Source: Synechococcus sp. PCC 6312 (GTDB lineage: Bacteria; Cyanobacteriota; Cyanobacteriia; Thermosynechococcales; Thermosynechococcaceae). From it: DNA of 64,000 bases. The translations under genes and the position numbers were made by a program. Positions within the stretch are counted from its first letter, which is position 1; each line of letters starts with the position of its first letter. The DNA lies in contig NC_019680.1 in assembly GCF_000316685.1 (NCBI RefSeq), positions 2,729,501 to 2,793,500 on the forward strand. Direction: 5' to 3'. The notes beneath the pieces were generated by a model that did no database searches, was not told the origin of the DNA, and saw only the letters and a list, made by a program, of their open reading frames with translations. Of the stretch, positions 24,191 to 33,079 are shown piece by piece.

Positions 24191-25280
24191 CAAGCATTTC
24201 AGAATACTGCAACCGCAACCAATATGTATAGGGGCAGGACTCATTGCTTTAGATGTCGTTATTAATCAGGATAAACCTACAGATGCTAAATTCTGGGCTG
24301 GTGGATCTTGTGGCAATGTCCTTACAATACTATCTTACCTTGGCTGGCAAGTAAATCCAATTTCACGCCTTGGCAGAGATGCTGCCGCTGAGATAATTAA
24401 GGCAGATATGAGGCAGTTCAAAGTCGATCTTTCTTTTATAGAAAATGAAGAAAATATCGCTACACCTATTATTATTGAAAAAATTGGCGTAGGAAGACAT
24501 GGAATTCCTACCCATAGTTTTCACTTAGTGTGTTCTGAGTGCAAATCACGGCTACCACGATACAAGCCATTTCTTTTTAAGAACGCATATAATCTTTCAC
24601 ATAGGCTAGCTAGAGCTACGACCTTTTATTTTGATAAGCTATCTCCAGGCACACTTGAGCTAGCTCGTTTAGCTGCGTCAAGTGGAAAACTTGTAGTTTT
24701 TGAGCCTTCTAGTATTGGAAATAAGTCCCTATTTAATAGGGCACTAAAGAGTTGTCATATTCTCAAATATGCTCATGATCGCTTAGGACATATTAAGGAT
24801 TTTACTCAAGAAGCAACGGTACTTCTTCAGGTAGAAACGCTAGGGGCAAAGGGCATTCGATATCGAAGACGAGGTGAAAATGGAGTTTTAGCAGAATGGC
24901 AGCTAGTTCCAGGATTTACTGCTGAGAGCTTTAAAGATGCAGCTGGTTCTGGAGATTGGTGTACAGCGGGAATGATCCATTTGCTTGGACAAAGCGGCAC
25001 TAGTAAGCTTGAGAATTGTTCAAATGATGAGCTTGTTGAAGCATTGAAATTTGGGCAGGCCCTAGCTGCTCTGAACTGTCTTTTTGACGGGGCAAGGGGT
25101 GCCATGTATGCACTTAGCGCGCAATCTTTGAAGATGGCTGTGGAGCAAATAATGATGGGTAATCAGCCAAAACTAATTTATCAAGATATGGCTCCTAATT
25201 CAATTAAAAAAACACTCCAGGACGTATGTCCAAGTTGTATTCATAAGAAACATACATCAGTAGGTAATACGCCACTATAA
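24180..25280 (+). CDS. PfkB/ribokinase family sugar or nucleoside kinase
   Basis: This is a 366-residue protein overlapping the previous gene by 11 bases, with AGGAG before ATG 24180. The N-terminal PfkB signature is AGGSCGNVLTILSYLGW, then ISRLGRDAAAEII. The C-terminal catalytic block is FKDAAGSGDWCTAGMIHLL (the DTxGAGD motif as DAAGSGD). The substrate cannot be read from sequence. A short C-terminal tail with CPSCIHKKH may bind zinc. Within the operon it may phosphorylate the sugar or nucleoside handled by the SIS-HAD and PRTase proteins. Confidence 0.85.
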   Translation: MSNNKHFRILQPQPICIGAGLIALDVVINQDKPTDAKFWAGGSCGNVLTILSYLGWQVNPISRLGRDAAAEIIKADMRQFKVDLSFIENEENIATPIIIEKIGVGRHGIPTHSFHLVCSECKSRLPRYKPFLFKNAYNLSHRLARATTFYFDKLSPGTLELARLAASSGKLVVFEPSSIGNKSLFNRALKSCHILKYAHDRLGHIKDFTQEATVLLQVETLGAKGIRYRRRGENGVLAEWQLVPGFTAESFKDAAGSGDWCTAGMIHLLGQSGTSKLENCSNDELVEALKFGQALAALNCLFDGARGAMYALSAQSLKMAVEQIMMGNQPKLIYQDMAPNSIKKTLQDVCPSCIHKKHTSVGNTPL

Positions 25281-25400
25281 ATAAAGCCAACAATCAAAAT
25301 GGAAAGCTAGTGCTCATTATAGTTATTCTAGTTAACGGTGAGACGGTGTGAATCCAAAAACAATAACAAATTAGGAATAGTGATGTTATTGCAGAAGTTT

Positions 25401-26507
25401 TCAATAGGGCTTGATTTCATTGCCATCGTCTGTGAGTAGCTTTACAAATCTAGGGTGAATAAATAACTTTTCCCGTCCTGACTTAAACTCCTCTAATACA
25501 CCAATATTGACCAATCGTTTTAAATAGTCTGAAGCGGTCTGTCGTTGAGCTAAATTTACCTCAACAAGATTGATAATCCGACAATAGGGTTGAGTAAAGA
25601 TTATCTCAATCAGTTCCCGACTATAAATTCTCGACTCCTGTTTCTGAACATAGTTGGCTGTTAGTTGCATTAAGTCACGAATGGCTTGGATTTTTGCCGT
25701 TGTCCAAGTTGCTGTTTCTTGTATCGCTGTCAGCATAAATATAATCCAAGCCTGCCAATCTTGATTGGTTGTGACTCGCAGGAGTAATGTATAGTATTCA
25801 GTTTTGTGGTGAATAATATAACGACTGAGATAGAGGATGGGAAGATTGAGCAACCCTTGTTCTACCAAGTATAAAAGATTAAGAATTCGTCCAGTACGAC
25901 CGTTGCCATCAGTAAAGGGGTGAATCGCTTCAAACTGATAATGCATGATCGCCATTCGAATCAGTGGATCAATCTCTGTTGAGTTATGGATAAATTGCTG
26001 CCAGTTATATAGTTTTTCATGAAGAATACTCCCCCCTACTGGAGGAGTATAAATAATCTCTTGAGTGCGGTCATTGATCAGGGCAACACCAGGCGTAGCT
26101 CGGATCTCCATCTCTACCCCTTTAATTGCTGAACACACTTCGATGGCGGTTTGGGTGGTGAGAGGCCGTTTTTGAACAGCTAAGTAACCTGACCTCAATG
26201 CTTTGCCATACCGTAAAGCTTCTTTAGTAGCAGAATCGGCTCTCTCAGGGGAAACTTGGGCAAATTGAAACAGACGATCCGCTGTGGTGACGATATTTTC
26301 AATGGCAGAGCTGGCCTGGGCCTCTAAGACTGGCAGAGTGTTAATCAGCATGGCCTGGTTAGGAATGAGTTCGCCAGATTGTTTTAATTCGGCTAAGGCA
26401 GCACGGGCTTCGATACATCGTTTCAAAATATCATGGGTCTCAACTGGGCTTGGAGGAGGCAGTAAGGGCAAACCGTTGTAGGGAGTGTCAGGAGAAAAGT
26501 TACCCAT
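25401..26507 (-). CDS. Fic family protein (class II, self-inhibited AMPylase type)
   Basis: From ATG 26507 this is 368 residues; GTG 26531 in frame would add eight. The Fic motif is perfect: HPFTDGNGRTGR. An N-terminal inhibitory motif, ASSAIENI, matches (S/T)xxxE(G/N) and marks class II. A winged helix near the C-terminus (QRQTASDYLKRLVNIGVLEEF) follows. Fic enzymes transfer AMP or other groups from nucleotides to proteins. It converges with the five-gene operon, and a dyad overlaps its promoter region. Confidence 0.93.
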   Translation of the reverse strand: MGNFSPDTPYNGLPLLPPPSPVETHDILKRCIEARAALAELKQSGELIPNQAMLINTLPVLEAQASSAIENIVTTADRLFQFAQVSPERADSATKEALRYGKALRSGYLAVQKRPLTTQTAIEVCSAIKGVEMEIRATPGVALINDRTQEIIYTPPVGGSILHEKLYNWQQFIHNSTEIDPLIRMAIMHYQFEAIHPFTDGNGRTGRILNLLYLVEQGLLNLPILYLSRYIIHHKTEYYTLLLRVTTNQDWQAWIIFMLTAIQETATWTTAKIQAIRDLMQLTANYVQKQESRIYSRELIEIIFTQPYCRIINLVEVNLAQRQTASDYLKRLVNIGVLEEFKSGREKLFIHPRFVKLLTDDGNEIKPY

Positions 26508-26539
26508 AGGATATGTTGATGACTTCGACACATGGTTAG

Positions 26540-26574
26540 AATATGTCGATATTTTAGGTTTTTTTCGACATATT
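26540..26574. promoter_or_regulatory. Operator-like dyad upstream of the Fic gene
   Basis: Perfect arms AATATGTCGA (26540-26549) and TCGACATATT (26565-26574). A third related site, TCGACACAT, lies at 26525-26533 over the alternative start. This suggests repressor control, perhaps by the winged helix of the Fic protein itself. Confidence 0.55.
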
Positions 26575-26993
26575 GGGCCGGGTTAGCATCATTTCTGTGG
26601 AGAACGCCAATGGCAAAGGATTATCCCAGGACTGGAGTCTGTCAACGCTTTACCAGTACCCGACATTGGTATTGCCAAATCACTCGCTGATTCTGGTCAT
26701 CCAGGTGATATAGTCATTTCTGCCAAAACTGGGACACCCCAAAAGACTGCTCGCCAGGGTTTCAAGCTTTTTTGTGTTTCATTCTTAAGTGAAATGACTA
26801 TACATAGGCTCACCGTAAGTGCCTCCTGTCAATCTCCCCATCCCTGAATCTGTTGCGTTAGGGCTAACCTGGCATCCAGTTCAGTGGCTTCATAGGCGGT
26901 GACGGTTTGCGATTGGGCAGGCTGCTACCGGACTGGAAGAGCAAATAAAATCGCTACCAATCCTGGGATGGTTAATGACACTTACTCTGAAAG
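26575..26993. other. Gene-free stretch with a miniature element and short coding remnants
   Basis: No intact gene is seen. It holds the 94-base element at 26709-26802. A minus-strand open piece at about 26839-26925 ends QTVTAYEATELDARLALTQQ plus seven residues before a stop; it looks like a lost gene's tail but I cannot name it. Confidence 0.5.
26709..26802. mobile_element. Miniature inverted-repeat element, IS630/Tc1-like ends
   Basis: Perfect 12-base terminal inverted repeats TATAGTCATTTC and GAAATGACTATA enclose 70 bases with no ORF. The ends begin with TA and resemble TATAGTA.TT of the IS630-type element at 43323. Confidence 0.6.
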
Positions 26994-29900
26994 TTAGAAT
27001 AGACAGCCTTGTAATATAGATTCATCACGGCTAACGGCTTCAAACCGAGTGGGTGTAATGATTTCGAGTGGTGTGATTTCCTTGTGAATGGGAAAGGGAA
27101 TGATATTGTTGCTTTTCGGTTGAGGGATGATTGCTATCATCTCGGTGGCCCATTCCGGTAGTTCACGGTCTTTCAGGTAATCGAAAGAGTGGTATGTGGG
27201 CGTGGTGATTACGTCATGTTCAGGTTGTTCCAATTCCTCAGTTTCGCTGGTATCGTCTTCACCAGGGGCGGCTTCCTCCGGTTTGAAGATAATGTCATGG
27301 ATTTCTTTGAGCCGTTGGTTGATCGCTTTTAGTTGTTCGGCATAGGCGAAGGGAGCGGCGTTCTGCTTCAGCGTTTTGTTGGCTCCATCTAAACTCTGCT
27401 TGAGCCGCTCTAAGGTGTCTGGTAACCGATTAGTAATTCTTTCAAGGCTTTCAAGGATTGTCTCGGTATAACCTAACTTGATGAATGTGTTGTCCAAGAA
27501 AAAGACATTTTTCTCTTGCCATTCACATTTTAGGGGTAGGCCATAGACGGAGCCTAACTCATTACCCCATCCCAGGTTAGTTTTACGCAAGTCTTGGATG
27601 ACATTGGCTGCATCGTTTAAGGAGTTGTATTGTTGACCGAGGATGATAATTTCTCGGTTATTGAGGATGGATTCGAGGTGTTTGATCTTGGCGGGTAACT
27701 CTTTGATGAGTTTTGGAGCTTGCTGTTTGTCGTAGTGGAACCGAGTTTGTTCATTACTCCAGGCTTTGTAGAGGAGGTTAAGTCGGCTTTGCTCCTGTTG
27801 CAGTTCGGCTTGCTCCAGCATGATCGGGTCGCCTGTGGCGAGTGCTTTGACCTGGGCATAGGTTAGAGCCTGTCCGGTAATGTCTTCGGCTGTCCGGGGT
27901 AGGTCATTACTTTGCCAGACCTGGGCAATAAATTTGGCTTTGGTTTCGAGGACTTGCCAAGCGAAGGAATCAAAGCTGGCGAGCGACTTTGCGCCCGTTG
28001 TCACATAGCGAAACACCCAGACCTGTTTGCAGATATTGCCTTGCCGTGCTGTCCGGCCCAGTCGTTGCACTACGTCACTGGGCCGCCAGGGCGCATCGTA
28101 GTCATGTTGGGCAATCATGCGCTGCTGCACATTAACGCCAGTCCCGAGTGTTTGGGTAGAGCCGATGATGACTCGCACCTCGCCTCGGTTTACTTTGGCG
28201 TAGAGGGTCTTTTTATCTTTAACTTCCTGGGCGATTTGGATTTGATGGTTAGGGATACCCATCTGGATGAGGCCGTCCTTAATCCAGCCGTAAATCGACT
28301 CCCGTAAGTCGCAGAAGATGATTTGTGTTCCCTGGATTGGGGTTGAGAGTTTCCAGATTGTCCAAACATTGAAGATGAGTTCATCCAGCTTGGAGCCTTG
28401 GAAGTTTGGGCCCGCTCCGACTAAGCGGGGGTCAAGGGAGCATTTACGGCCATCACTGGTGACTTTGAGCATATTGTCGATTTCAGGTTCGACCATCCGG
28501 TTATAGATCCGGTCGGCTCGTTTGGCCAGGCTGGTCATGTAACTGGCTTGCTCCGAGCTTTGTGGGCTGACGGGGTTAATGAGATTGACCTTGGGTTTAG
28601 GTAAATCAATCATGTCCTCGGTGGTTATGTCAGCTACTTTCCGAAACAGGTTCATCAGTTCGGGTAGGTTAACGAATTTGGCAAACCGATTTTTGACTTT
28701 GTATTTTCCTGCTGGCGTAATTTCGGGAGCGGTGACGGTTTCACCGAACAAGCTACACCAGGCATCAAAGTGGTTAATACCCATACGTTCCATTTCATCG
28801 GGCATGAGGTAGCGCATTTGGGTATAAAGCTCGGCCATGGAGTTACTGATGGGTGTCCCGGTCGAGAATACGACCCGCCCGTTGTTGTTCAGGAGGTAAT
28901 GGATTTTCATACAGGTATCTTGGGCCCGTTGGCTGTGGCTGTTGGGCAACCCTGCAATATTGCGTTGTTTGGTAATGAAGCTTAGGTTTTTGAACTGCTG
29001 CGATTCATCCAGCATCAGGCAGTCAACACCGAGTTGTTCAAAGGTAAAGCCATCGTCTTTTCGTTCTGATTCTGTGACCTTTTTGATGCGGGCCTCCAGA
29101 TTGTTCTTTTGTCGCTCCAAGGTTTTTGTCGCATCTCGGCAATCCGATAAGCGAATCTCTGTCCGAATTTTATTGAGTTCTTCGTAAAGGAAGCTCAACT
29201 CAGCATCTTTGTCGATGCGGACTGAGAAGAAATGGGTATGGGAAATGATGATGATGTCCCAATCGCCGGTGGCAATTCGGGATAGGAAACGTCTGCGCTT
29301 TTCTTTACTGAGTGATTCCGGTTCAGAGAGAATTTTGGCATTGGGGTAGAGGAGTTTGGCTTCTGTCGTGATCTGCTTGACGGTGCTATTGAGGCAAGCG
29401 ATGACGGGTTTGAAGCACAGTTTTAGCCGCCGTAGTTCCATGCAGGCGGTGATCATGGTGTAGGTTTTACCGGAGCCAACCGCTGCGAATATTCCGGTGG
29501 ATTGTTCTTGGATAATCCGCCAGACTTGGTTTTTCTGATGCTCTCGTAAACTAATGTCTGGGTTCATACCGGGGAAGGTGAGATGTGAACCGTTGTACCG
29601 CCGTGGTTTTTGGGTATTGAATGTGTTGTTGTAGAGCGTGGTCAGCTCAACGGCTCGTCCGGTGTCTGTCCAGACCCAATTCATAAATGCGTCTTTGATC
29701 AGTCCGGTCTTATTCCGGCATTGCTCAGTTTCAGTAGGGTTTAGAACGGTTTTATCATCGACGACATCGTACACCACAGGGTCTTTGAGGTTGAGGGCAA
29801 TTTCGGCCAGTTTGATACCGTCATACCGTGCGCCATAGGTACGGTTATTTTCAACTGAGCTACTCGCTCCGTTATTTACGACTGTCCAGGTGCTAGAGGC

Positions 29901-30290
29901 GTGACTGTAGTGGACGTTGATATTGTTCAGATTGAGTAATTGACGCAGGAAGGTTTGATAGATTTCGGCTGGTACCCAACTACTGCCGAAGCGAATGCTG
30001 AGGGTATTGGCCATGAGCTTGTCAAATTCAGGCTCTGAGAGTTCGCTGAGTTCAATTCCTAATGCTTTGGCACACTCGGCTTTAACGTCGGGTGGGGCAT
30101 CGGGCATTACGGCCAAAGGTAAGTTTTTCTTTAGGTCTGCGACATTTTTGGTTAATCCAGCATCCTCAGCGGCCTTAATCTTTGCCTTGATATTGCCGGA
30201 TAGGTATTCTTCTGCTGTTACCCATTCGTTTTCTTTTGGGTCGAAGTAGATGAGTCCTTTGTCGTGGAGTTCTTGGGTAACGGCATCCAT
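26994..30290 (-). CDS. SNF2-like helicase of a plasmid/phage-type methylase-helicase module
   Basis: This is a 1098-residue protein. The helicase core starts near residue 265 with GIFAAVGSGKTYTMITACME (Walker A), then VDCLMLDESQQFKNLSF (motif II as DESQ), FSTGTPISNSMAELYTQMRY (motif III), and VRVIIGSTQTLGTGVNVQQR with WRPSDVVQRLGRTARQGN (motifs V-VI). The last 280 residues are coiled. Such helicases are often fused to an N6-adenine methylase in large phage or plasmid proteins; here the methylase is a separate gene upstream. It is probably involved in DNA protection or transfer of the element. Confidence 0.88.
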   Translation of the reverse strand: MDAVTQELHDKGLIYFDPKENEWVTAEEYLSGNIKAKIKAAEDAGLTKNVADLKKNLPLAVMPDAPPDVKAECAKALGIELSELSEPEFDKLMANTLSIRFGSSWVPAEIYQTFLRQLLNLNNINVHYSHASSTWTVVNNGASSSVENNRTYGARYDGIKLAEIALNLKDPVVYDVVDDKTVLNPTETEQCRNKTGLIKDAFMNWVWTDTGRAVELTTLYNNTFNTQKPRRYNGSHLTFPGMNPDISLREHQKNQVWRIIQEQSTGIFAAVGSGKTYTMITACMELRRLKLCFKPVIACLNSTVKQITTEAKLLYPNAKILSEPESLSKEKRRRFLSRIATGDWDIIIISHTHFFSVRIDKDAELSFLYEELNKIRTEIRLSDCRDATKTLERQKNNLEARIKKVTESERKDDGFTFEQLGVDCLMLDESQQFKNLSFITKQRNIAGLPNSHSQRAQDTCMKIHYLLNNNGRVVFSTGTPISNSMAELYTQMRYLMPDEMERMGINHFDAWCSLFGETVTAPEITPAGKYKVKNRFAKFVNLPELMNLFRKVADITTEDMIDLPKPKVNLINPVSPQSSEQASYMTSLAKRADRIYNRMVEPEIDNMLKVTSDGRKCSLDPRLVGAGPNFQGSKLDELIFNVWTIWKLSTPIQGTQIIFCDLRESIYGWIKDGLIQMGIPNHQIQIAQEVKDKKTLYAKVNRGEVRVIIGSTQTLGTGVNVQQRMIAQHDYDAPWRPSDVVQRLGRTARQGNICKQVWVFRYVTTGAKSLASFDSFAWQVLETKAKFIAQVWQSNDLPRTAEDITGQALTYAQVKALATGDPIMLEQAELQQEQSRLNLLYKAWSNEQTRFHYDKQQAPKLIKELPAKIKHLESILNNREIIILGQQYNSLNDAANVIQDLRKTNLGWGNELGSVYGLPLKCEWQEKNVFFLDNTFIKLGYTETILESLERITNRLPDTLERLKQSLDGANKTLKQNAAPFAYAEQLKAINQRLKEIHDIIFKPEEAAPGEDDTSETEELEQPEHDVITTPTYHSFDYLKDRELPEWATEMIAIIPQPKSNNIIPFPIHKEITPLEIITPTRFEAVSRDESILQGCLF

Positions 30291-30317
30291 AGGCTTTTCC
30301 TATTAACGTTATTGATG

Positions 30318-30324
30318 CCGTAGG
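30318..30324 (-). promoter_or_regulatory. CCTACGG leader box (helicase gene)
   Basis: CCTACGG on the minus strand 27 bases before ATG 30290, with GT before it. Confidence 0.6.
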
Positions 30325-30326
30325 AC

Positions 30327-30500
30327 TTATTCGCTATCGTGGCTTTTTACATACTCTATGGCCCGCTCCCGATCTTCCTCGCAATATTTTCCGCTTCCGA
30401 TCATATTTCGTAGTTTCCTGGCTTCGGACTCGATTCCGCCTTCTGCTTTGGCTAGTTGGGATAGCCGTTGCCATAGCCATAGATCGTATTGTTTTACCAT
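30327..30500 (-). CDS. Hypothetical 57-residue protein
   Basis: ATG 30500 to TAA 30327 encodes a helical protein starting MVKQYDLWLWQRLSQLAKAE, with MIGSGKYCEEDRERAIEYV near the end. AGGAAGAC precedes the start. It lies between the helicase gene and the 97-residue gene on the same strand with small gaps, so it is likely translated. No family is recognised. Confidence 0.6.
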   Translation of the reverse strand: MVKQYDLWLWQRLSQLAKAEGGIESEARKLRNMIGSGKYCEEDRERAIEYVKSHDSE

Positions 30501-30518
30501 CTTGTCTTCCTATTTTTT

Positions 30519-30812
30519 CTATTTAATGAAAGGGTTTGGAAAGGGTACCCACACTTCGTATAGGTCACACCAATCCCAAAGGTTTTTTAATTCTTCGTTG
30601 AACTGGTCAAGGTTTTGAATATAGGTTTCAAAGGATTCGATGATTTCTTCAAAATCCTCCTTTCCGTAGGGGTTTTTGAGGAACAGGTAGGTTTGTTTTT
30701 TCTGGAACTGCTTTAATCGCTTTGCGAGTTCCTGGCTGCGATGCTTGAGGGCATCTCCTTCCAGGTTCTCGCCTGTGATCAAGTCTCTAATGTTCAGTTC
30801 AGCTTTCCACAT
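30519..30812 (-). CDS. Hypothetical 97-residue protein
   Basis: The start is ATG 30812 (MWKAELNIRDLITGENLEGD). The protein is charged, with a helical middle (LAKRLKQFQKKQTYLFLKNP) and ends in WVPFPNPFIK. It begins five bases after the methylase gene stops, so it is probably translated from the same mRNA. A CCTACGG box lies only ten bases before its start, inside the end of the methylase gene. Family unknown. Confidence 0.65.
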   Translation of the reverse strand: MWKAELNIRDLITGENLEGDALKHRSQELAKRLKQFQKKQTYLFLKNPYGKEDFEEIIESFETYIQNLDQFNEELKNLWDWCDLYEVWVPFPNPFIK

Positions 30813-30817
30813 ATTTT

Positions 30818-32353
30818 TTACTCCGTAGGAAAACAATGTTCTTTAATCCAGTCCAGGTCAACTCTGCCTTTGACGTTAAGGCAATGAATGAGGGCTTCTT
30901 CTGGCGACTGAAAGGAGTCGGGGACTTGGTATATTTTGCTGGTGCGTTTAGTGAAGATGTCCGCTTTCTTCAGGCTGGTGGTTTCCAGGGCTTGTAGGCC
31001 AGGGTAGCGAGGGTCATCACCAAAGACGGTTTCATTGTTTTTGCTATTGATGTAGCCATATTTGCGAATAAGGCTGTCATATTTTTTGCTGAGGGTTTGT
31101 TGCTCTATAGTGAGTTTTTCATCGCTTGCTGTGCCTTGGATGGCGATCAGGTACTCAAGGATTTCTGATAGTTCCATTAGGTCAATGATTTGGTCTTTGT
31201 GATTGTCAATTTGTTCTAGGGTTGAGCCGACCCGTTGGTAAATTCGTCCGTTATGTTGCACAAACTGGTAGGGCTTGAGGTATTGCAGTTCGGGCGGGAT
31301 TGCTTTTAGGGTGTTGTGTGGCCCGCTCTTGTAGCAGGGTGGTACCCATGCGGCTGATTTAATGATGCTTTCTGGAATGTTGAGGCCGGTACTTTCAAGA
31401 CCGAGTGTTTCCCCGCCGTATAGGGTGGCCAAGCATAGTTTTCCAAGGAGCCGTTGCCGATTTTGGATGTAATAGGCATTCAGTTTTAGGTTTTTACCAA
31501 GCTGCTCAGTTTCTTTAGTGACCTTGCTATTGACCCAGACTGGCAATTCAGTTTCTCGTACCTTTTGGAAAAACATGAGGTCGGTGGTGACTTCGGTGTG
31601 GGCCATGGCTTTGAAGGTGTTGTTGGGTAGTCGCACGGCATGAACCAGGCTTGCTTTTCTGGATAGCCATTCTCGGAATTGTTCGTTCTGGTCAGTATCG
31701 AGAGTTCCGGTGCTACTTATGACGACAATGAGGCCACCGGGGCGAACCAAGTCGGTCATCTTGGCAATGAAATGGGAGTGGATATAGACACCGAGCTTGT
31801 TGTAGCGCGGTTCGTGGACTTTATAACTACCAAACGGCACATTGCTGATGGCCAGGTCAAAGAGGTCGTCTGGCATGACGACGGTTTCAAAGCCCTGGTT
31901 GTAGATGGTGGCTGTTGGGTTCAGGTATTGGGCAATTTTGGCGGGAATGGGGTCAAGTTCTACGCCTGTCCATTGGATTGGGAGTTGGGTTGGAGCATGG
32001 CGAATAAAGAGGCCAGCACCACAGGCGGGTTCTAATGCACTTCCGCCTGTAAAGCCGAGTCCTTGGACGACTCGCCAAGTTGCTTTGATAATCTCTGGGT
32101 CAGTGTAGTGAGCATTGAGAATAGAGGCTCGCGCTGCGCTCAGTTCTTCTGAACTGAGCAAGATTTTGAGTTGTTTCTGACAGTCCTTGGCCCATCCGTT
32201 GGCATCTTCACGAAAGACTTGCCAAATACTGCCCCATCCATTGAACTGCTTGAGGGCCTCGAATAGGCTTGGGTCTTTCTCTCCGCAGTCGAGCCGCTGT
32301 AGGGCTTCAATAGCGGCGAGGTTGGCGAGTCCTTGTTCCTTTGGCTTCAGCAT
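30818..32353 (-). CDS. N6-adenine DNA methylase
   Basis: This is a 511-residue protein. The SAM-binding region SALEPACGAGLFIRHAPTQ lies near residue 108, followed by WTGVELDPIPAKIAQ, and the catalytic motif is LFDLAISNVPFGSYK (NPPF-type, here NVPF). Later parts are specific to the plasmid/phage methylase-helicase family. Together with the helicase at 26994 it corresponds to one long polypeptide in relatives, interrupted here by two small genes. It overlaps the kinase gene by seven bases. Confidence 0.87.
   Translation of the reverse strand: MLKPKEQGLANLAAIEALQRLDCGEKDPSLFEALKQFNGWGSIWQVFREDANGWAKDCQKQLKILLSSEELSAARASILNAHYTDPEIIKATWRVVQGLGFTGGSALEPACGAGLFIRHAPTQLPIQWTGVELDPIPAKIAQYLNPTATIYNQGFETVVMPDDLFDLAISNVPFGSYKVHEPRYNKLGVYIHSHFIAKMTDLVRPGGLIVVISSTGTLDTDQNEQFREWLSRKASLVHAVRLPNNTFKAMAHTEVTTDLMFFQKVRETELPVWVNSKVTKETEQLGKNLKLNAYYIQNRQRLLGKLCLATLYGGETLGLESTGLNIPESIIKSAAWVPPCYKSGPHNTLKAIPPELQYLKPYQFVQHNGRIYQRVGSTLEQIDNHKDQIIDLMELSEILEYLIAIQGTASDEKLTIEQQTLSKKYDSLIRKYGYINSKNNETVFGDDPRYPGLQALETTSLKKADIFTKRTSKIYQVPDSFQSPEEALIHCLNVKGRVDLDWIKEHCFPTE
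30823..30829 (-). promoter_or_regulatory. CCTACGG leader box (97-residue gene)
   Basis: CCTACGG only ten bases before ATG 30812, closer than the other copies, and within the methylase 3' end. Confidence 0.45.
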
Positions 32354-32754
32354 GGTGTTTCTGCATTAACTTCTTCCAGGCTGAAAGACTGCCATCGTTC
32401 TTTCATGGCTTGCATTATGTCGGGTGGCACATTGTGGATGCTGCCATGATCGCCTTCGACTGTCACTACGCAGAAGTCGTGGCCATGCTTTTGGGCCATT
32501 TCAATGTAGGGTTTGATTTCCCAATTTTGGCAAAAGGTATTGTGGACTGCGACAATCTCATTGTTGTCGTAGACTTCCAAGTATTCCTTGATGTTTTCTT
32601 GGCACCAGTCATGAGCCGCAGAGACTAATATTTTTTCAAGTTGTCCGTTGTTGTAAAGGTTGGGAAAATCGTCTGCACTACATTCATACTTGGTGAGTCG
32701 CTTGGCCAGGTCTGTTTTTCCGGCCCCTGGTAAGCCACGAATGATTACGAGCAT
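32347..32754 (-). CDS. Small P-loop kinase, polynucleotide-kinase-like
   Basis: This is a 135-residue protein. It starts with a P-loop MLVIIRGLPGAGKTDLAKRL, then SADDF, then VAVHNTFCQNWEIKPYIEMA, the DD and HN(T/V)(F)...W blocks of the AAA_33/N4BP2-like kinase family. Such proteins phosphorylate nucleic-acid ends or small molecules. It overlaps the methylase start and the preceding gene stop by one base, so it is part of the same translation-coupled operon. Confidence 0.82.
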   Translation of the reverse strand: MLVIIRGLPGAGKTDLAKRLTKYECSADDFPNLYNNGQLEKILVSAAHDWCQENIKEYLEVYDNNEIVAVHNTFCQNWEIKPYIEMAQKHGHDFCVVTVEGDHGSIHNVPPDIMQAMKERWQSFSLEEVNAETPC

Positions 32755-33044
32755 TAGAATGCGAGTCCTGTAAAGTCGTTTTCTTGAATACAGCCAACGA
32801 TCTGATCATGGATGCTTGACTTGCCCGACCATTCCTGAATGAGTTCCTTTTCCATTTCGAGTATTTTTTCTCGATATTCATTTCGGATTGACCTAACAAG
32901 TTCGAGGTCTTTCTTCTCCTCGTCTGTGGCGAAGTCTGGGAAGGTTTTAATCTCAAAACTGAGGGCTGATTCGTAGAGGTTTAATGCCTCAAGGGTTGAT
33001 TGAAATTCACCGTTAAAGAGCTTATCGTTTGCTACATTTAACAT
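32754..33044 (-). CDS. Hypothetical 96-residue helical protein
   Basis: The protein starts MLNVANDKLFNGEFQSTLEA and is nearly all helix, with a charged middle (FATDEEKKDLELVRSIRNEY). It overlaps the P-loop kinase start by one base. AGGAAAT precedes its ATG, and a CCTTCGG box lies 28 bases upstream, marking it as first gene of the methylase operon. No family is recognised. Confidence 0.65.
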   Translation of the reverse strand: MLNVANDKLFNGEFQSTLEALNLYESALSFEIKTFPDFATDEEKKDLELVRSIRNEYREKILEMEKELIQEWSGKSSIHDQIVGCIQENDFTGLAF

Positions 33045-33072
33045 TTTTATTTCCTATTACATCTGCCTTTCC

Positions 33073-33079
33073 GAAGGAC
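33073..33079 (-). promoter_or_regulatory. CCTTCGG leader box (methylase operon)
   Basis: CCTTCGG on the minus strand 28 bases before ATG 33044, preceded by GT. Confidence 0.55.
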
